Position numbers and translations under genes: made by a program | Virus record (IMG/VR): IMGVR_UViG_3300047319_001872 | Span: 62,001 to 126,000 of that record | Source of the DNA: a virus | Reading direction: 5' to 3' (one strand) | DNA length: 64,000 nucleotides | Notes under the pieces: generated by a model | Told to the model about the DNA's origin: nothing | Database searches by the model: none | Seen by the model: the letters and a program-made list of their open reading frames with translations, nothing else | Shown here: in pieces, positions 42,961 through 51,012 of the stretch | How the letters are laid out: each line of letters begins with the position of its first letter | Numbering within the stretch: position 1 is the first letter of the stretch

Positions 42961-44283
42961 GTGGAAGACGTAATCGAACAACCGGCGATCGTCACGTTGA
43001 GTGATGACGTCGAATGCAATCGCCTGAATGATGCGCTCGATAAACTAGGCGAGCTGGGCACGCGCTTGCAAGAAGACGGCCAGCTCACGGTCGATGTGGC
43101 GCTCGAACATCAGGCCCTCACCGGTAGCAATGCGCTGGTGAACACCTACTACAGCACGCTCGCTAAGCAACAGAAGCTCAAAGTGGCTCAGGAAGGCCTC
43201 TACGAGCAAGCCAAGAGCCTGCTGAAGAAGGCGATGGACCTGCTGTGGGAAATGATCGTCAAGGTCTGGAAGTGGCTGCAAAAGCTCTTCGTGAATGGCG
43301 AGCCCATGACCGAAGCGGCCCTCGCCAAGGAGAACGAGAAGTTCAAATCCTTCGTGATGCCGGTCCAGAAAGCCGAACGAGTCCCCAGTTCCCGTACCGC
43401 CATCATCCAGGCGGTGCGCGAAGAAGGCCTGAACGAAGCCTTCGTCAGCAAGTTCACGCCGGAAGAGATGGACATCTACAACGAAGGTCCGTACCATCAG
43501 GCCGTGCAACGCATGATTCCGGCCCTCGATGGCTTCAATGTAGCGAGTGTGGTCGAGACACTGGTGAAGTGGCATGAGAAATGGTTGCCCGCAGGTCGTC
43601 AGTTTGATCAGGACAACGCAGGCGCTGATCCCCATGCGCTGCAGGATAAGCTGGAGCGCTTCCAGAAGGACGCACAGACCGATCTGGAGCACGCCACCTC
43701 CATGGCTACCAAGCTGATGCAGATCCGCCTGGAGAGCTACCAGACGGCTGTGGAAGCACGTCGGAAACTGAAGATCGATCCGAACTTCCATCTCGGCACC
43801 GATCTCTCCGGCATCATCGCACGCGGCGTACGCATCTACGACCAGTCCGGCTACAAGAAGATGGGTGCGGCACTCACGGATGTCTTTAAGTCGCTCGACT
43901 CGACCGTGAACAAGATGGAGTCGATTCGTACCAAGGCCTACCAGAATCCGATGCCCAACGATCACGGTGGGGTCAAAGCGGGCGAGGAGTGGATCGAACA
44001 GATCTACATGAAGGAAGTCAATCGCATCATTTCGACGCTGCATCAATGCGTCTCGATGATTCAGTTGATCAACAACTACTACTCGTTTGTGGTGGGCTCG
44101 GGCAAGACGATCATGCAGTACTGCATGAAAGTGGCGTACGCGGCGACTCGGCACGGTGGTGATGCAGCCACCCTGAACGAAATCACGCGCACCGGTGCGA
44201 CGGCCTTTGGCCAAATACTGGGTGATCAGGCTAGTGTGAACGCTCAGCAGCAGGGCGCAGGCATGCAAACCGACCTGGGTTAA
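42961..44283 (+). CDS. Internal head (inner-body-like) protein precursor
   Basis: 440 residues from a GTG behind AAAGGAGTCCTTC. The acidic N-terminal segment ends at KVAQE-GLYEQA (Glu78), nearly the same junction as in the upstream paralog. The segment after it, KSLLKKAMDLLWEMIVKVWK, is strongly amphipathic and cationic and could contact membranes or DNA. The rest is helical, with the C-terminal pattern LHQCVSMIQLINNYYSFVVG matching the position of related stretches in the two paralogs. It ends at a strong two-way terminator. Confidence 0.7.
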   Translation: MEDVIEQPAIVTLSDDVECNRLNDALDKLGELGTRLQEDGQLTVDVALEHQALTGSNALVNTYYSTLAKQQKLKVAQEGLYEQAKSLLKKAMDLLWEMIVKVWKWLQKLFVNGEPMTEAALAKENEKFKSFVMPVQKAERVPSSRTAIIQAVREEGLNEAFVSKFTPEEMDIYNEGPYHQAVQRMIPALDGFNVASVVETLVKWHEKWLPAGRQFDQDNAGADPHALQDKLERFQKDAQTDLEHATSMATKLMQIRLESYQTAVEARRKLKIDPNFHLGTDLSGIIARGVRIYDQSGYKKMGAALTDVFKSLDSTVNKMESIRTKAYQNPMPNDHGGVKAGEEWIEQIYMKEVNRIISTLHQCVSMIQLINNYYSFVVGSGKTIMQYCMKVAYAATRHGGDAATLNEITRTGATAFGQILGDQASVNAQQQGAGMQTDLG

Positions 44284-44301
44284 GCGTAAACGACGCTAGA
44301 A

Positions 44302-44340
44302 CGGCATACGAGGCCAGGGTTTTCCCTGGCCTCTATGACG
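44302..44340. terminator. Two-way terminator hairpin
   Basis: AGGCCAGGG at 44311-44319 pairs with CCCTGGCCT at 44324-44332 around a TTTT loop, framed by CGGCATA and CTATGACG. It lies between the head-protein operon and the convergent small gene. Confidence 0.88.
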
Positions 44341-44343
44341 CTA

Positions 44344-44700
44344 TTATTGCGGGGTCAGTGGACTAATCGTGACGATCCACTCACGCGTATTGGTGAAGTC
44401 AAACGCGCAGTCCAGGACGATGTGTTGATACAAACAGTCTGGGTCGCTGCCGTCGGAAATCAGAATGTCTACTCGCCCTTGCTTGCCAGGCGCGAGCGAA
44501 GGGTCGTTTTGGTAAGGCAACGTCGTAAGACGCACCTGCACGATCTTGATGTACAGGTTAAAAGTGTACTTGATCAGAGCCATGATCGAGTACGCGGTAG
44601 TTTGCGTTTGCGTGTTGGCCAGCAGCCAAGTACGCAGGCCATCGAGGTCCACAGCGGATTCTGGGACGACGAGCGGCGCCGGGTTGGTCGTGGTCGACAT
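44344..44700 (-). CDS. Hypothetical protein
   Basis: 118 residues, preceded by AAGGAGGAAAGTTC. Helical start (DLDGLRTWLLANTQTQTTAY) followed by a beta domain (YIKIVQVRLTTL, GRVDILISDG, HIVLDCAFDFTNTREWIVTI). No known motif, no membrane helix. A canonical terminator lies upstream of it on the same strand, so it is a single-gene unit with its own promoter in the 44701-44745 spacer. Confidence 0.66.
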   Translation of the reverse strand: MSTTTNPAPLVVPESAVDLDGLRTWLLANTQTQTTAYSIMALIKYTFNLYIKIVQVRLTTLPYQNDPSLAPGKQGRVDILISDGSDPDCLYQHIVLDCAFDFTNTREWIVTISPLTPQ

Positions 44701-44744
44701 GAACTTTCCTCCTTGGTTAGCTCATGCAATAAGCGGAATCGACC

Positions 44745-44796
44745 AAAAAAAAAAAGAGCACGGACATAGGGAGAGGCCGAAGCCTCTCCCGTCTAT
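44745..44796 (-). terminator. Strong intrinsic terminator with UUCG tetraloop
   Basis: On the minus strand GGGAGAGGC and GCCTCTCCC pair around a TTCG loop (a C-UUCG-G tetraloop), followed after CTATGTCCGTGCTC by an uninterrupted T-run at 44746-44756. CTATG/CATAG frames the stem. Confidence 0.92.
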
Positions 44797-44809
44797 GCTC
44801 TTGAGCCGA

Positions 44810-46210
44810 TTAGCTCAGGAAGATCGGCTGAGCGAAGATGACTTCGCCGTAGCCGTTACGCACCTGAATCACGAGTGCTTTGCCGGGCGCGTATTCCGCG
44901 ACGAAGCTCATCACACCGGCTCCCGCGTGACGGAAGTTGGTGTTCAGTTGCAGCAGGACCTGCTCGGCCGCACCGCGCGGCACCGGCGGCAGTTCGTCTT
45001 CCACCACCATACCGACGTACCCCGTGAAGCGCGCCAGCAAGTTGGTGGTGAAGATGGTCTTTTCCGGATAGCCACCCGGATAGGACGGCGACGGACGCTG
45101 ACCGTACAGGCCCGGCGCCTTACCGTAGGGCGACAGACCACCCGTGCTCGGATGACCGAACTGCTGCTCCATCTCCGAGCCCCACACCGAACGCGCTTCA
45201 CCCAGTCCTGCCAACGGCGGCATTGCACGGTATCCGCGACCGCTGTTATCCCGCACACCGGCTGCAGACGGCGTAAAAGGCTGCGGGTGCATGCCGCGGG
45301 TTTCACGCACGTTCAGTTCGGGCATGACGTCGACGATCTCGTCATAGCCGCCTTCGCGACGCTGCGTGGTCAGATGCACCACACCCACCGGAATCGCACC
45401 GGCGCGCGCACCGATGAAGAATTGCAGGTCCACTGCACCTTGTGCCGTCGAGTCCGTCGTGGCGATTCCGACCTGCGTTTGCACCACGCAGTCCATCTCG
45501 TTCACGAGATCGTCCATCGAACGCGACCACGCCGCCGTGTGTTGTGCGATCGTCTTCACAGCCCCCATCAGCTTGTTGTCGACATCGAATGTCTTGATGT
45601 GGTTAGCCTTGAGGGTCGCGTAGACTTCCGGCCACGGCTTGTGGAAGATGTTCGGGATCGTCAGGTTTTCATTGCTGGCGGCTTCCGCAGGTGCACTCGC
45701 TTCGATCAGCCTTGCATCGACGCCGAGCCCGACCTGGATCGCTTGCTTGCGTTCCTTGGCATCGGCTTCACGCACGCCCGCGAAGTACTCGATCGTCTTC
45801 GGACCCCGGCGCACCGTATCGACCTTCAGCACGAAAGCAGTATCAGCCCGGCCCGGCACGATCTGATAGACCAGCACTTCGTCGCCACGACGCTGAAACA
45901 CATAGGTGCCTTCACCTTCCGGATCGGGATGCTTGCCGAAGTGTTCACCCAGTGCGTTCTTGAACATCGTGTTCTTGATGTCAATGTTCTTGCCGAGCTT
46001 GCCAAACGGCGGCATCACATTGCGGTGGATGAAGTTCAGCGCCTCGTGGTGCGAGCGCGGGATCGTCGGCAGATCCAGCACTTGGGTGCTGAACTGCACG
46101 GTAGCGCGTGCCTTCACGTCCTTTGCCGCCTTCGTGCGCTTCACCGCCACTGACGTACGCGAGGGCTTCTTAGCAGCGGGCTTCTTTTGAATAATCTTCT
46201 TAGCATTCAT
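44810..46210 (-). CDS. Protein with histone H1-like basic N-terminus
   Basis: 466 residues. The first 38 residues are Lys, Ala, Pro and Arg-rich (KKIIQKKPAAKKPSRTSVAV), like a histone H1-type DNA-binding tail. The middle (about 40-265) is a mixed alpha/beta domain (HHEALNFIHRNVMPPFGKLG, LVYQIVPGRADTAFVLKVD). Residues 275-360 are Gly, Pro and Tyr-rich and probably flexible. A C-terminal beta domain follows. I recognise no family. The basic tail suggests binding to DNA or RNA. It is the last gene of a minus-strand group with small paralogs and a large unknown protein upstream. Confidence 0.7.
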   Translation of the reverse strand: MNAKKIIQKKPAAKKPSRTSVAVKRTKAAKDVKARATVQFSTQVLDLPTIPRSHHEALNFIHRNVMPPFGKLGKNIDIKNTMFKNALGEHFGKHPDPEGEGTYVFQRRGDEVLVYQIVPGRADTAFVLKVDTVRRGPKTIEYFAGVREADAKERKQAIQVGLGVDARLIEASAPAEAASNENLTIPNIFHKPWPEVYATLKANHIKTFDVDNKLMGAVKTIAQHTAAWSRSMDDLVNEMDCVVQTQVGIATTDSTAQGAVDLQFFIGARAGAIPVGVVHLTTQRREGGYDEIVDVMPELNVRETRGMHPQPFTPSAAGVRDNSGRGYRAMPPLAGLGEARSVWGSEMEQQFGHPSTGGLSPYGKAPGLYGQRPSPSYPGGYPEKTIFTTNLLARFTGYVGMVVEDELPPVPRGAAEQVLLQLNTNFRHAGAGVMSFVAEYAPGKALVIQVRNGYGEVIFAQPIFLS

Positions 46211-46271
46211 GACCTTGTTTCCTTGTAACGAGTTTGTATTTAACTACGCTGTTTAACTACAGGGGCGCTGC

Positions 46272-46640
46272 TTACTTCGCAATATCGAAGTTCATCACGG
46301 TGCCGACCGCATGGTCATCATTCGTGGTGAGGTTGGTGAAGATGGTGACGTGCTTAACGTCCAGAAACTGCAACGCACGGCAGTACATCTTCCACGACAT
46401 CGTCGGTTGCAACAGAGCGCGTTCGAAATTACCACGCTCCATCTTCTCCATGTCCGGGTCCATCAGGTGGCGCAGCGCGTGCCGTGCCATATGGGCATTC
46501 AGCAACTGCTCCCACTTCTCGGGCGTCATGGCGAGCCCGCGAACCAGCGAGCGAAACTGTGTGGCCAGCATCTGCTCGGGCTCCATCGCTGAGCCGTCCA
46601 GCCGTTCCATCAACTGCTCAATCACATGCGCTTTAGTCAC
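46272..46640 (-). CDS. Small paralog A1 (SWK family)
   Basis: 122 residues from a GTG behind AACAAGGAGGGTAATA; the upstream extension runs through a hairpin. It is clearly paralogous to the next gene: MLATQFRSLVRGLAMTPEKW and TMSWKMYCRALQFLDVKHVT here, LADNFRRMLFALQVDEQKW and SLSWKTYLNGLRFLGLTSAT there. Helical N-terminus, short C-terminal beta part. Function unknown. Confidence 0.75.
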   Translation of the reverse strand: MTKAHVIEQLMERLDGSAMEPEQMLATQFRSLVRGLAMTPEKWEQLLNAHMARHALRHLMDPDMEKMERGNFERALLQPTMSWKMYCRALQFLDVKHVTIFTNLTTNDDHAVGTVMNFDIAK

Positions 46641-46658
46641 TATTACCCTCCTTGTTAC

Positions 46659-46686
46659 AGGAGTCCTGTTGTGCAACAGGACTCCT
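46659..46686 (-). other. Long perfect intercistronic hairpin
   Basis: AGGAGTCCTGTTG at 46659-46671 is a perfect inverted repeat of CAACAGGACTCCT at 46674-46686. It lies between two paralogous genes, just upstream of the ribosome site of the second. It may be a processing or translation-control element; there is no T-run. Confidence 0.7.
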
Positions 46687-46693
46687 CTAGGTT

Positions 46694-47098
46694 CTACTTC
46701 AGGTCTTGGCCTGCGTCCGGTTCACGCGGACCCGTCCACGTCACCTGACTCACGACCGGCGTCAGCGGCACGCTGTTGATGGCGCCAACGACGGTGATCG
46801 TGGCACTGGTGAGACCCAGAAAACGCAAGCCATTCAGATAGGTCTTCCAGGAGAGCGACGGGGCAGTGAGTTCCTTGGTCAGATTCGCTACCAGCGCCTC
46901 ACGGGTCGAGTCATCACGCTTCTCGACGAGTTGTAGCTCCTGGTTTACGAACTTGTCCATCAGGACGTCCCACTTTTGCTCATCGACCTGGAGGGCAAAC
47001 AACATCCTCCGGAAATTGTCGGCGAGAATACCACCACCCGTCAGCGCTGCTGCTTCGCCGCTATTGCTCAAGAGTGCTTTCACTGCTTCGTTGCTCAT
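46694..47098 (-). CDS. Small paralog A2 (SWK family)
   Basis: 134 residues, paralogous to the gene at 46272 (shared F-R, K-W and L-x-x-P-x-x-SWK-x-Y motifs). It has a longer, Pro-rich C-terminus (VTWTGPREPDAGQDLK) that the paralog lacks. Hairpins flank it on both sides. It lies downstream of the 886-residue protein and is probably co-transcribed with it. Confidence 0.76.
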   Translation of the reverse strand: MSNEAVKALLSNSGEAAALTGGGILADNFRRMLFALQVDEQKWDVLMDKFVNQELQLVEKRDDSTREALVANLTKELTAPSLSWKTYLNGLRFLGLTSATITVVGAINSVPLTPVVSQVTWTGPREPDAGQDLK

Positions 47099-47123
47099 GA
47101 TGCTCTCCTTGGGTTAAAGAAGA

Positions 47124-47143
47124 GTCCCGCTACAGAACGGGAC
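47124..47143 (-). other. Intercistronic hairpin
   Basis: GTCCCG at 47124-47129 pairs with CGGGAC at 47138-47143, between the 886-residue protein gene and the following small paralog. Similar in place to the hairpin at 46659. Confidence 0.55.
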
Positions 47144-47155
47144 CCCGACCTACGG

Positions 47156-49816
47156 TTAGACGACCTGCAGTTCGATCTCGACGACCTTCTTGTTGTTGCG
47201 CTCTTCCACCACCGTCAGGTTGAGCACACCCCTGGACGGATCGTACATCACCGAGTAACGCTCGGTGTTCTCGCCCTTGCAGTGATAGAGGCGATCGATG
47301 TACTCGACTGCATCGCGCACACGGTCTTTGTCATCGTCGTCGGTGAGCAGCTCAGTAATGCCACCCATCACGTGGTTGAAGAAGATCCAGAGGTTCGTGT
47401 CGACACAGTTGGTCTGATCCACTTCGTTCGCTGCCATCGGACGAGCCTCCGGAGTAGCATGACCTTGCAAGACAGCTTGCGTCGGCGTAGCAATCTGCAC
47501 GATGCGTTCATCCCAGTTCGTGAAATCAACATTCGAACGCGCAACCGTGAGCAGGCTCAAACCCACTTCCGAGTTAGCGCGATCCGGTTCGAAAGCCCGC
47601 ACCCGAATCTGACCCGGCACTACGTCCGTCGGATACCTCATCGTTGCGCTGAAGGTCGGGCGCTCGAACCCGACGATCTCGAAGAAATGACCCGACGTTA
47701 CCTTCAGTGTAGTGAGCACATCAGTGACGTTCAGCGATGCGTTGCCTGTCAGGTTCTTGTGCAACCACTCCACGAATTCGTCACGTCCGATTACATCTTC
47801 GAACAGTTCGATGTAACGCAGTGACTTGCCTGCCTGCATCATGTTGACTGCAGGAGCTTCGCTGATCTTCGGACTTTCTTTCCAGTTCTGGCGCACGATC
47901 ACCGGTTGCCGGATGGTTTCCGATTCACCCATGATGCGAACACCCTTCACGCTTGTGGGCGTTTCGTACTTGCTGGTGTCCTTAAAGAGCGTTGCCGGAT
48001 CAGTCTTCGGGGCTTCCGTGTCGGGAATCGGATTGGCGGCCGAGCCTACATCCATCGTTTTGCCGCCCATGGCTTTAGTGCGTGCCGAGAGCGGTTCGAA
48101 GACTGGCGGCGGTCCCATGTTCGGCAGCTCGACTTCGAACGCGCCGATGCATTCCGAGAGTTTGCCTTGGTCGATCGATTCGAGTTCCGTGTACACATCG
48201 AAACCAAACAGCAGCTTCGAATCAGCACCCGGCGAATACACCTTGCCCTTGATGAGGCCGCGCTCCAGCGTATGGTTACTGCGCAAGCTCGGTGAAACCA
48301 TCCGTTCGAACTTGATCACCACTTGGCTGGCCAGACGACGATCCAGATCCTGATGGTGCGAGTAACGACGCTGGATCTCGTACCACAACCGCTCGATGTA
48401 CTGGACTTCGCGGGCGCTGGCCGTGTTCGTGAGCACCATCAGCGCACTGGCGCCGAAATTCAGTGAGTCGACACGATTGACCGCCAGGTACTGGGTCTGG
48501 CGCAGTGTCGGGTCTGTCAGGTACAGGAGCTTTTCCACTTGCTTGGCCTCGCTGCCGATCCGGACATGAGTTTCCCATTCTGCGGTGGTGGTGAACGTGA
48601 GCAAACTGCCGAGCTGCATCATGCCGAGCGGCTTGCCCACGACTGGTACGAGCACAGCCATGTCGACCAGACCCAGTTCCGACGAGAGTTCATCCGAATG
48701 CCGGTTCTTGGTGCCAAGCAGGCTCGCATGCTTAACTGAGACGAAAGCGAACTGGATCAGCTCCGGCTCCACATCGTGCATTTTGCAGACCTTGTCGAGC
48801 AGCGCCTTGAAGTACTCGCGATCGGCCTGCTGCACCGACTGACCTTCCAGCCATTCCAGCGCGAATTGCAGGGACGTCGGGCTACCGTTCTCGAGCGGGA
48901 CCAATACCGGACCCGATTCTTCTTTCTTTCGTTCCGGCTGAGCACGCCCGGCTTCCTGCTGGGATTGTTGGGGAGCAGCCTCGGCCGCCTTCGTGTCGTT
49001 TACCGTTGCTTTGTTTTCTTCGAGTGCCATCTCTGCCTCCTGAGCAGGTTGTTCGGTGTGGGTCGCCGTGTCAGTGGGTGTGGGCGGCGTATTCATCTCG
49101 TACAACAGACGCGTGGCCCCAATACTGAACCCTTCGGCTTCCAGAATCTGACGCTGATCAAAGGTCAGAAAGCTGGTTTCAAAACGCAGGGTCGCCAGCA
49201 CCATGTCCTTCACGCCCTTGGGGCGCATGTCCAGTTTGATCAGACCGCCCCGGCCTTCACGTGGATGACGCAGTGCGTTACCCCGCACGAATTCGACCTG
49301 ATGGGGTGTGAGGTTGTGCAACTTCAGGAAGTCCCGCAACTGCCTGAAGAGGATCTCGCCTTGACTACCGTCGCCGCGATACACCGACATCCACATGCGC
49401 AAATCGTCGACCGTCGCCGCGTTCTCTTTCGAGAATTCCGACATGTCAATGTTCTTGATGTCGTAGTCTGTACCAAACACGATGTATTCCGTACCATCGA
49501 CCATCATCGTCCGCAAAGCGATGTGATCCACGGTTTCAGTCGGGTGGCCGAGAGCGATCCGCCTGAGTTCGATCATGAACATTCCGGCGAGATCATCTGC
49601 TTCTGTCGGCCGATAGCAGTGATAGACTTGCCCCCAGAGTTCGCTCGGCGGTACTTTGGTGCCGGTCACGCATTCCGCAAGATGGTCTGCGATCATGCTC
49701 TTACGCAGATACGTGTTCGTCTTGATCCAGTCACCCAGTGCCTGTTCTTCACGGGGGGCAGAAACAATCGGAAAACTGGTGTGCCCTTGTTCATGGGCTT
49801 GGTCGAGAGTGATCAT
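47156..49816 (-). CDS. Very large protein of unknown function
   Basis: 886 residues, no membrane helix. It appears modular: N-terminal alpha/beta region (1-245), a low-complexity Ala, Glu, Gln and Thr linker at about 246-300, a second region similar in style (310-560), and a C-terminal region ending in an acidic helix and strands (DDDDKDRVRDAVEYIDRLYH, then GVLNLTVVEERN). The ending resembles in layout the C-terminus of the 192-residue protein encoded at 52280. It lies directly downstream of an AAA+ ATPase gene (21-base gap), so it could be a substrate, regulator or partner of that ATPase. No known family. Confidence 0.72.
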   Translation of the reverse strand: MITLDQAHEQGHTSFPIVSAPREEQALGDWIKTNTYLRKSMIADHLAECVTGTKVPPSELWGQVYHCYRPTEADDLAGMFMIELRRIALGHPTETVDHIALRTMMVDGTEYIVFGTDYDIKNIDMSEFSKENAATVDDLRMWMSVYRGDGSQGEILFRQLRDFLKLHNLTPHQVEFVRGNALRHPREGRGGLIKLDMRPKGVKDMVLATLRFETSFLTFDQRQILEAEGFSIGATRLLYEMNTPPTPTDTATHTEQPAQEAEMALEENKATVNDTKAAEAAPQQSQQEAGRAQPERKKEESGPVLVPLENGSPTSLQFALEWLEGQSVQQADREYFKALLDKVCKMHDVEPELIQFAFVSVKHASLLGTKNRHSDELSSELGLVDMAVLVPVVGKPLGMMQLGSLLTFTTTAEWETHVRIGSEAKQVEKLLYLTDPTLRQTQYLAVNRVDSLNFGASALMVLTNTASAREVQYIERLWYEIQRRYSHHQDLDRRLASQVVIKFERMVSPSLRSNHTLERGLIKGKVYSPGADSKLLFGFDVYTELESIDQGKLSECIGAFEVELPNMGPPPVFEPLSARTKAMGGKTMDVGSAANPIPDTEAPKTDPATLFKDTSKYETPTSVKGVRIMGESETIRQPVIVRQNWKESPKISEAPAVNMMQAGKSLRYIELFEDVIGRDEFVEWLHKNLTGNASLNVTDVLTTLKVTSGHFFEIVGFERPTFSATMRYPTDVVPGQIRVRAFEPDRANSEVGLSLLTVARSNVDFTNWDERIVQIATPTQAVLQGHATPEARPMAANEVDQTNCVDTNLWIFFNHVMGGITELLTDDDDKDRVRDAVEYIDRLYHCKGENTERYSVMYDPSRGVLNLTVVEERNNKKVVEIELQVV

Positions 49817-49837
49817 TTCAATCCTTGTTTTCTTGGT

Positions 49838-50911
49838 TTAGAGGAAACCGATCCGTTTACCGAAGCGGTTTACAGTTTGTTGTTCAGCCATGTGCTTGGC
49901 GAGCGCTTCTGACAGCGGCCACTTTTCCTTGACCGACCAGTCCTTCGGCGGCAATCCGGCAGCCTCGCACGCCGCGGCGGCTTCATCACGCGTAAGCTCG
50001 CGGAACGGCAGGATGTCAAAGCAACGACCCTTGCGCAGCAGTGCGGGATCGATGCTATCAATGCTCGGCAAATTGGTCGAGAAGACGATTTTCTTGCCAG
50101 TATGCTTGACCACGCCTTCGGACGCGTTGAGAATCGGCGCCATCAGGGTGTTGCCATCCTGGCGGCTTTTCAGATAGTTGTCGATGTCCTCGTAAGCGAG
50201 GATCTTCGCGACCGAACTCCGGAAGAAGCGCCCAATCAGTGCCGGAGTCTCCACCACCGGCTTGTTATACGCCAGGTAGGTGTCGTAGTTGCCCGACATG
50301 ATCAGCGAGCGCAGGAAGGTACTCTTGCCTACGCCCGGCGGCCCGAAGAGCACCAAGACGGTTTCGTCCGACTCCATGAATGCCTGGAAGTAGTCGCGCA
50401 GCGGGACATTGAGCCACGGATAGAACTCCTGCAACGCCAGGTTTGCCGACTCCTGCGTCATGTATTTGCTCGAGAAGACCGGCTCGCCTCGATCATTCAA
50501 ACTGTTCGCTGTCTGGATAAGCGCACCCAGCGAGTCGAAGTTCTCCTTCACCCAGTCAGTCACCACTTGGGCTTCAGCGAGATCACCATAGACGCTGGCG
50601 CTGATGGTGTTATCTTGGGTGGTGAATTCCACCATGGCTTCGACATAGCCTTCGTCGTTATCTTTCAGGCCGATATGGGTGCCCGCGGTGCGGAACGTGA
50701 TGAAGCCGCGCTCTTGCAAGTAACGCAGGAACTTGTTGCGGTCGTGCGCCATGTCCTTTATTGCACGCGTGGCTGACTTACGGGCGCTGTTCAGACCTGC
50801 CTTCAGACGCGTGGCGGTCACCAGCGCGTCAAAACGCGCGAGTGTGTCACGCGGATTGGAACCAGCTTCGAAAAACTGCAACACATTGTAGTAGGCGAAA
50901 TGTTCTTGCAT
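49838..50911 (-). CDS. AAA+ family ATPase
   Basis: 357 residues from the ATG behind AAGAAGGAACAGTC. The N-terminal 175 residues are a helical accessory domain. The AAA+ core has Walker A LFGPPGVGKSTF (about residues 187-198), Walker B ILAYEDIDNYL, a sensor-1-like Asn in IVFSTNLPSID and an arginine-bearing LLRKGRCFDILPF. This is the layout of Rad50-independent remodelling ATPases such as BCS1/MoxR/FtsH-type cores. Function could be protein unfolding or complex assembly. It is the first gene of a unit with the 886-residue protein and starts just after a terminator flank, with TTACAATCGTTACAATTG in the leader as a possible promoter or leader motif. Confidence 0.82.
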   Translation of the reverse strand: MQEHFAYYNVLQFFEAGSNPRDTLARFDALVTATRLKAGLNSARKSATRAIKDMAHDRNKFLRYLQERGFITFRTAGTHIGLKDNDEGYVEAMVEFTTQDNTISASVYGDLAEAQVVTDWVKENFDSLGALIQTANSLNDRGEPVFSSKYMTQESANLALQEFYPWLNVPLRDYFQAFMESDETVLVLFGPPGVGKSTFLRSLIMSGNYDTYLAYNKPVVETPALIGRFFRSSVAKILAYEDIDNYLKSRQDGNTLMAPILNASEGVVKHTGKKIVFSTNLPSIDSIDPALLRKGRCFDILPFRELTRDEAAAACEAAGLPPKDWSVKEKWPLSEALAKHMAEQQTVNRFGKRIGFL

Positions 50912-50963
50912 GACTGTTCCTTCTTTCAATTGTAACGATTGTAAGTTGCGCTATTTGAACCAA

Positions 50964-51001
50964 CGGCATAGGGCGAAGAGAGTTGCCTCCCTTCGCCTAT
51001 C
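50964..51001 (-). terminator. Terminator hairpin (CGGCATA frame)
   Basis: GGCGAAG at 50972-50978 pairs with CTTCGCC at 50991-50997, with CGGCATA on the left and TATCG on the right. It ends the unit containing the 413-residue protein. Confidence 0.75.
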
Positions 51002-51012
51002 GCCCCGTGTAA

